A stretch of DNA of 10,856 nucleotides from JAABRU01 sp964534335 (GTDB lineage Bacteria; Desulfobacterota; Desulfobacteria; Desulfobacterales; Desulfococcaceae). How positions within the stretch are numbered: position 1 is the stretch's first letter; the number at the start of each line of letters is the position of its first letter. The position numbers and the translations under genes are program-made. This document shows positions 7,302 to 10,856 of this stretch, one piece after another. The notes beneath the pieces are model-generated. The model worked only from the letters and a program-made list of their open reading frames with translations. It did no database searches and had not been told where the DNA came from. The DNA lies in assembly GCA_964534335.1 (NCBI GenBank), contig CAZHPS010000216.1:1-10856 (forward strand), read 5' to 3'.

Positions 7302-7376
7302 TGATTCATATGATTTCTGTGATTGCCATATAAATAGCAGAGTTAATCATGTCAATCATCATAATCACTGAAATCA
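7302..7376. repeat. Opposed 9-bp-spaced TGATT and AATCA arrays
   Basis: TGATT occurs at 7302, 7311 and 7320, exactly 9 bp apart. Its reverse complement AATCA occurs at 7345, 7354, 7363 and 7372, again exactly 9 bp apart. The two arrays face each other across a 20-bp centre (7325-7344). Within them, 7311-7324 and 7363-7376 form a 14-bp inverted repeat with one mismatch. The layout resembles iteron or multi-site operator arrays. A decayed simple repeat is the alternative. Confidence 0.65.
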
Positions 7377-7411
7377 CAGACCAGACAAAATGGCAAAAAT
7401 CAAATTCTGAC

Positions 7412-7429
7412 ATACCGCAACGGTATTTT
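7412..7429. repeat. Short hairpin followed by T-run
   Basis: ATACCG (7412-7417) and CGGTAT (7421-7426) pair around a CAA loop, and the stem runs into four T (7426-7429). It has the shape of a weak intrinsic terminator on the + strand, but the stem is only 6 bp and the nearest upstream gene ends about 300 bp away. Confidence 0.3.
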
Positions 7430-7469
7430 GAAACATACCTGTTTGGAGAAAGAATTTTCAACTGAAATG

Positions 7470-7520
7470 CCGAACTGAAAGTTTGGCACAGGCCGGGGCA
7501 TTCCAAATTTTTCAGTTTGG
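7470..7520. repeat. Hairpin just upstream of the hybrid kinase gene
   Basis: CCGAACTGAAAGTTTGG (7470-7486) pairs with CCAAATTTTTCAGTTTGG (7503-7520), with one base bulge and few mismatches. The loop is GC-rich (7487-7502). It ends 36 bp before the GTG start, so it could lie in the 5' leader and influence expression, or it may be the end of another dispersed element. Confidence 0.65.
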
Positions 7521-7556
7521 GACTCCGGTAATTACACAGAATCAGGTAAAATCAGC

Positions 7557-9917
7557 GTGAAAGAAAAAAAAGACATATCCCCCGTGATTTTCATACTGGA
7601 AGATGATGAAACCCTGGCTTCCCTGATCCGGAAAAAACTGATCCGGGAAGGCTATGAGGTCATCCTGTCTTCAGACGAGACACAGGCCCTTTCCGCGATT
7701 GCCGAAACATCACCGGATCTGCTGCTGCTGGATTATCAGCTTTCCACAATCACCGGCAAAGAATTCATCGGAAAGCTGCAGCACACGTCACCGGATATTC
7801 CCTTTGTTGTCATGACCGGCTACGGGGATGAAAGGATTGCCGTGAATATGATGAAAACAGGGGCAAGGGATTACCTGGTCAAAGATATAAATTTCATTGA
7901 TCTGCTTCCATCTGTCATTGGAAGAACCCTGAAAGGCATCCGCACACAGAAAGAACTGGAAATCGTGCAGAAATCGCTCCGGAAGAGTGAGGAAAGATAC
8001 CGGAAACTCTTTGAAACATCTCTGGATGCCATTGGAATCCTGTCCGGAAATCCCCCCAAATTCACCATGATTAATCCGGCTTTTACGGATCTGTTCGGCT
8101 ACTCTGCCGGGGAAGTTCTGTCCTTTTCCCCGGAAGAAATGTGGAAACTGGTTCATCCCGCAGATCGGGACATGGTGCGCCAAAGGCTTGAAAAAAGAAT
8201 TACCCGGGAAAATCCGCCGTCAAAATATGAATTCCGCATTGTCCGCAAAGACGGAACCATCCGCTGGGTGGAGGTGCTGGGAAGCCGGATTGAGCAGGGA
8301 ACATCTGTCAGCAGTCAGGCCATTTACCGGGATATTACCGAACGCAAACAGGCCGATGAAGATCTGCGCAGAAGCGAGGAGCGTTTCAAACTGGCACTGG
8401 AAACTGCAACTCATGGGATTTTTGACTGGAATTTTCAGACCGGCAGAACATTTTTCAGTCCCCATTATTACGAAATGCTGGGGTATGAACCTAATGAATT
8501 TCCAGCCTCCAAAGAATCATGGGAAAACCTCCTGCACCCGGAAGACAGGGAATATGCTGTAAAGGTTCTCAGTGAATATTTCACAGACAGCAGACGTTCC
8601 CACCAGATTGAATTCCGGCTTCTGGCAAAGTCCGGGGAATGGAAATGGATTCTCAGCCGCGGAAAAATTGTTGAATGGGATGAACATCAGCACCCTGTCC
8701 GTTTCATCGGAACCCATGTGGATATTACGGCACGGAAAAACTCGGAAGCGGAGAGGATAATTCTGGAAAACCAGCTCAGACATGCCCAGAAAATGGAAGC
8801 TGTGGGACAGTTGGCCGGAGGCGTGGCCCATGATTTCAACAATATGCTCTTTGTCATTTCCGGTTACAGCGAACTGGCTCTGGATCAGATGTCTCCGGAA
8901 AATCCCCTGCGCAAAAATTTCAGTGAAATCATGAAAGTCACGGATCGGGCCACACGGCTGGTCCGCCAGCTTCTGCTGTTCAGCCGCAAACAGTCCATGC
9001 AGCCCGGATTTCTTGATCCCAATGAACTGATCCGCAATGCCCTCAAAATGATCCGCCGCATCATCGGAGAGCACATCGGACTTGAATTTCTTCCCGGCAG
9101 TGATGTGAAGACTGTCCATGCTGATCCGGGACAGATGGAGCAGGTGCTGATGAATCTCTGCCTGAATGCAAGGGATGCCATGCCCGGAGGCGGCAGAATT
9201 CTCATTGAAACTGCAAATATCGATGCTGATGCCGGATTCTGCAGACACCATGCCTGGGCCAAACCCGGAAAATTTGTCATGATCAGCGTTTCAGACACGG
9301 GAATTGGGATTCCCCGTGAATTGCAGGAGCATGTGTTTGAACCTTTTTTCACAACAAAGGAAGTGGGAAAGGGAACCGGGCTGGGGCTTTCTGTTGTTTA
9401 CGGCATTGTCAGATCCCATGAGGGAATGATTCACCTTTACAGCGAACCTGAGCATGGAACCACCATGAAAATTTATTTGCCTGCCGGAAACCAGATGGTT
9501 TCCGCGGATAGAGAGGAACAATCCGCAGACATAAAACCGGCCGGTTACGGCGTGATTCTTCTGGCCGAAGATGAGGAAGCAGTCAGGGACATGCTGATCC
9601 AGACTTTGGAAAAAAACGGATACACTGTCATCCCCGCGCGCAACGGAACTGAGGCTATACATCTGTATGAGGAACATCAGCACCGCATTGATATAGCCCT
9701 TCTGGATCTTGTGATGCCGGAAACCGGTGGAGTGAAAGTGCTGGAAAGAATCAAATCCGCAAATCCGTGGCTGCCTGTGATTCTTATGACCGGTTACAGC
9801 CGGAATATACTGGAGAATGAAAAGATTTCACCGGATCACTTTGATATGATTCAGAAACCCTACAGAGCAAACGATCTTCTGTCAAAAATCAGGGGCATGC
9901 TGGAAAAGAAAAAATGA
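7557..9917 (+). CDS. Soluble hybrid sensor histidine kinase: REC-PAS-PAS-HisKA-HATPase-REC
   Basis: This encodes 786 residues from a GTG start, with AGGT (7544-7547) placed 9 nt upstream; the receiver fold begins directly after it, which supports this start. REC1 (about 9-125) has the acidic pocket E15-D16-D17, phospho-acceptor D59, T87 and K109. PAS/PAC 1 spans about 143-265 and PAS/PAC 2 about 272-395, each ending in a DITERK/DITARK-type motif. The dimerisation/phosphotransfer helix holds H425 in GGVAHDFNNM. The ATPase domain has N537 (N box, LCLNARDAM), DTGIGIP 580-586, FEPFFTTK 594-601 and GKGTGLGLS 604-612. REC2 (about 666-783) has E671-D672-E673, D717, T745 and K767. No membrane segment is seen, so it senses a cytoplasmic signal or is driven by phosphorylation of REC1. 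There is no DNA-binding output domain, so the phosphate presumably goes from H425 to D717 and on to a partner not seen here. All catalytic residues are intact. Confidence 0.95.
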   Translation: MKEKKDISPVIFILEDDETLASLIRKKLIREGYEVILSSDETQALSAIAETSPDLLLLDYQLSTITGKEFIGKLQHTSPDIPFVVMTGYGDERIAVNMMKTGARDYLVKDINFIDLLPSVIGRTLKGIRTQKELEIVQKSLRKSEERYRKLFETSLDAIGILSGNPPKFTMINPAFTDLFGYSAGEVLSFSPEEMWKLVHPADRDMVRQRLEKRITRENPPSKYEFRIVRKDGTIRWVEVLGSRIEQGTSVSSQAIYRDITERKQADEDLRRSEERFKLALETATHGIFDWNFQTGRTFFSPHYYEMLGYEPNEFPASKESWENLLHPEDREYAVKVLSEYFTDSRRSHQIEFRLLAKSGEWKWILSRGKIVEWDEHQHPVRFIGTHVDITARKNSEAERIILENQLRHAQKMEAVGQLAGGVAHDFNNMLFVISGYSELALDQMSPENPLRKNFSEIMKVTDRATRLVRQLLLFSRKQSMQPGFLDPNELIRNALKMIRRIIGEHIGLEFLPGSDVKTVHADPGQMEQVLMNLCLNARDAMPGGGRILIETANIDADAGFCRHHAWAKPGKFVMISVSDTGIGIPRELQEHVFEPFFTTKEVGKGTGLGLSVVYGIVRSHEGMIHLYSEPEHGTTMKIYLPAGNQMVSADREEQSADIKPAGYGVILLAEDEEAVRDMLIQTLEKNGYTVIPARNGTEAIHLYEEHQHRIDIALLDLVMPETGGVKVLERIKSANPWLPVILMTGYSRNILENEKISPDHFDMIQKPYRANDLLSKIRGMLEKKK

Positions 9918-9930
9918 GAATGTTTCTGCA

Positions 9931-10701
9931 ATGCGCAATTATTTTTCAGATTTGACATTGTCTCAGGAAAAGCAGGGGATTCGCACAATTGTTCTGGATT
10001 TTGACGGAACCATGACCTGTGAAAATATTCTGCCAAACTGGGTATTTTTTCTGCTGCTGCGTCCGGGCATGCCTTTTGATCAGAAACTGTTTTTTTTCTG
10101 CAGCAGCATGGTCAGAGGATTTCTGTCCCTGCTTTTCTCCCGCTTTGCGCGCACAGCAGAAAAGGGTGTCAAACTGAGTTATATGAACTTCAAAGGGATA
10201 AAAACAGATACAGTGGAAAAACTCATCTGCGGGCCTGCGCCCCGGCTTCTTAGTATCATCAATCTGCTTTGGTATGGAAAAAGTCCGGATGAAATGGCAA
10301 TTCATCTGAACCGGAAACTGGTGCCGGTTCTCCGGCATGTCATACAGCATTGCGAAACCATGCCTGAAATCAGAATTTATTCCCAGGGTTCCTTTCCCCT
10401 TGCCATCCAAAGTTTTCTGCAAAGACAGGATGTAAAAACTGCTCTGGATTCTGTGGGAATCTGCTCAGATGCGGTTTCGTTGGAGGTCAACGAGCCGGAG
10501 ATGGAAAAAGACAGTTTTTTCACAGGCAGGCTGAAGGGAAAGATCCGTACCAAATACAGCCGGATATACGGTCTGGATGAATCCTGTATTTTTATCGGTG
10601 ATGATGCTGATGAACGGGTCATACGCCGGGCCGGGCTGAATAAAGTGCGGTTTGTGAACTGGAAAACAATTTTTGTTTCAGTTAAAAATTCATTAACCTG
10701 A
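9931..10701 (+). CDS. HAD-superfamily (subclass IB, phosphoserine phosphatase-like) hydrolase
   Basis: This encodes 256 residues. HAD motif I is LDFDGTMT, with nucleophile D23 and acid D25. Motif II is S151 in RIYSQGS. Motif III is a lysine in the FFTGRLKGKIRTK region (K204 or K208). Motif IV is IGDDADE, with D224 and D225. The TGRLKG pattern before motif III and the helical cap between motifs I and II (about 35-125) fit HAD-IB enzymes such as SerB-like phosphatases. The cap is rich in F, L and W, so membrane or lipid contact is possible. The start at 9931 lies 13 bp after the kinase stop, which points to co-transcription and perhaps translational coupling; only a weak GAGAA precedes it. The likely activity is phosphomonoester hydrolysis. 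The substrate, and any link to kinase signalling, are unknown. Confidence 0.85.
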   Translation: MRNYFSDLTLSQEKQGIRTIVLDFDGTMTCENILPNWVFFLLLRPGMPFDQKLFFFCSSMVRGFLSLLFSRFARTAEKGVKLSYMNFKGIKTDTVEKLICGPAPRLLSIINLLWYGKSPDEMAIHLNRKLVPVLRHVIQHCETMPEIRIYSQGSFPLAIQSFLQRQDVKTALDSVGICSDAVSLEVNEPEMEKDSFFTGRLKGKIRTKYSRIYGLDESCIFIGDDADERVIRRAGLNKVRFVNWKTIFVSVKNSLT

Positions 10702-10856
10702 GTTTGGCATAATCATCGGATTTTTCTTTTTCGCAAAGGGCTGGTAAGTTGTCAATTTTGTTTTGCCGGTTTAATACCAATTCTTCACTGATTTGATACA
10801 GTACTGCATTGATCATTTAATTTATAATAGACAATTTTGGGGTATCATGGTATTGA
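10702..10856. other. AT-rich non-coding tail
   Basis: No clear terminator or + strand gene is seen. TATAAT at 10823-10828 resembles a -10 hexamer, but no -35 lies at suitable spacing, and the window ends 28 bp later. A 44-codon open frame on the minus strand, 10816 to 10682, overlaps the end of the HAD gene by 20 bp. It begins MINAVLYQISEELVLN and has no ribosome site, so it is not called as a gene. Confidence 0.5.

Larger units (their letters stand above)
7115..7556. other. Repeat-rich spacer before the hybrid kinase gene
   Basis: This 442-bp stretch has no supported gene on either strand. It holds four separate structured blocks, listed individually: a 100-bp imperfect palindrome, opposed 9-bp-period arrays, a short GC-core hairpin and a longer hairpin ending 36 bp before the kinase start. 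An open frame on the minus strand (7306-7506) crosses these repeats. Its C-terminal residues simply reflect the 9-bp periodicity, so I do not call it a gene. Confidence 0.6.

Noticed and set aside
7302..7376. CRISPR array or formal iteron origin
   Set aside because: The repeated word is only 5 bp with a 9-bp period and no spacers. No replication initiator gene or DnaA-box cluster is nearby.
7306..7506. 66-residue minus-strand open frame with a hydrophobic C-terminus
   Set aside because: It crosses a hairpin and the 9-bp arrays. The VIS-VIM-MID-MIN-type C-terminal periodicity is just the DNA repeat read in one frame.
8517..9251. 244-residue minus-strand open frame inside the kinase gene
   Set aside because: It lies wholly inside a kinase gene with every catalytic motif intact and in the correct frame. 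The antisense frame has no recognisable domain.
10682..10816. 44-residue minus-strand open frame beginning MINAVLYQISEELVLN
   Set aside because: The composition is plausible, but it has no ribosome site, overlaps the HAD gene end, and a frame this short in AT-rich DNA is easily fortuitous.
1..10856. A DGR reverse transcriptase, template repeat, tRNA or rRNA gene in the window
   Set aside because: I looked on both strands and found no RT-like YxDD protein, no adenine-rich copy of the DUF1566 segments, and no RNA-gene signature.

Overview
The window reads as chromosomal DNA of a Desulfobacterota-type bacterium (Desulfobacteraceae, Desulfonema- or Magnetomorum-like). This is an inference from gene style: a giant mosaic secreted protein with DUF1566 domains and a dockerin-like tail, an Rpn/PD-(D/E)XK protein with EGK repeats, a PAS-rich hybrid histidine kinase, and long repeat-bearing intergenic regions. 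All four confident genes lie on the + strand.

Layout. (1) Positions 1-248 are non-coding and hold a long inverted repeat partly duplicated as a 63-bp tandem repeat. (2) Positions 249-5648 encode a 1799-residue secreted protein. Its order is signal peptide, two DUF1566 (Lcl C-terminal-like) domains, a Kre9/KNH-like Ig domain, a bacterial FN3-like domain, two ASH/choice-of-anchor D repeats, one or two CnaB/SdrB-like domains, a zincin protease domain with HExxHxxxGxxDEY, an FN3 domain, Ca-binding TSP3-like repeats and a one-loop dockerin-like C-terminus. (3) A 431-bp intergenic region. (4) Positions 6080-7114 encode an Rpn-like PD-(D/E)XK protein with an in-frame 12-bp minisatellite. (5) A 442-bp intergenic region packed with structured repeats: a 100-bp imperfect palindrome, two opposed 9-bp-period TGATT/AATCA arrays and two hairpins. 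(6) Positions 7557-9917 encode a soluble REC-PAS-PAS-HisKA-HATPase-REC hybrid kinase, followed after 13 bp by (7) a HAD-IB phosphatase-like gene at 9931-10701, probably co-transcribed. (8) A short AT-rich tail carries no convincing gene.

How they fit together. The kinase and HAD gene look like a two-gene unit. The surface protease and the Rpn gene are each separated from their neighbours by repeat-rich spacers and look independent. The observations most worth following are (a) the NNY-codon-rich, mutually divergent segments at the ends of the two DUF1566 domains, which resemble variable regions of diversity-generating retroelement (DGR) targets, although no reverse transcriptase or template repeat is visible here; (b) a CLCA/M64-like protease motif inside a bacterial adhesin-style mosaic, in a local low-GC patch; and (c) the exactly 9-bp-spaced opposed pentamer arrays upstream of the kinase.
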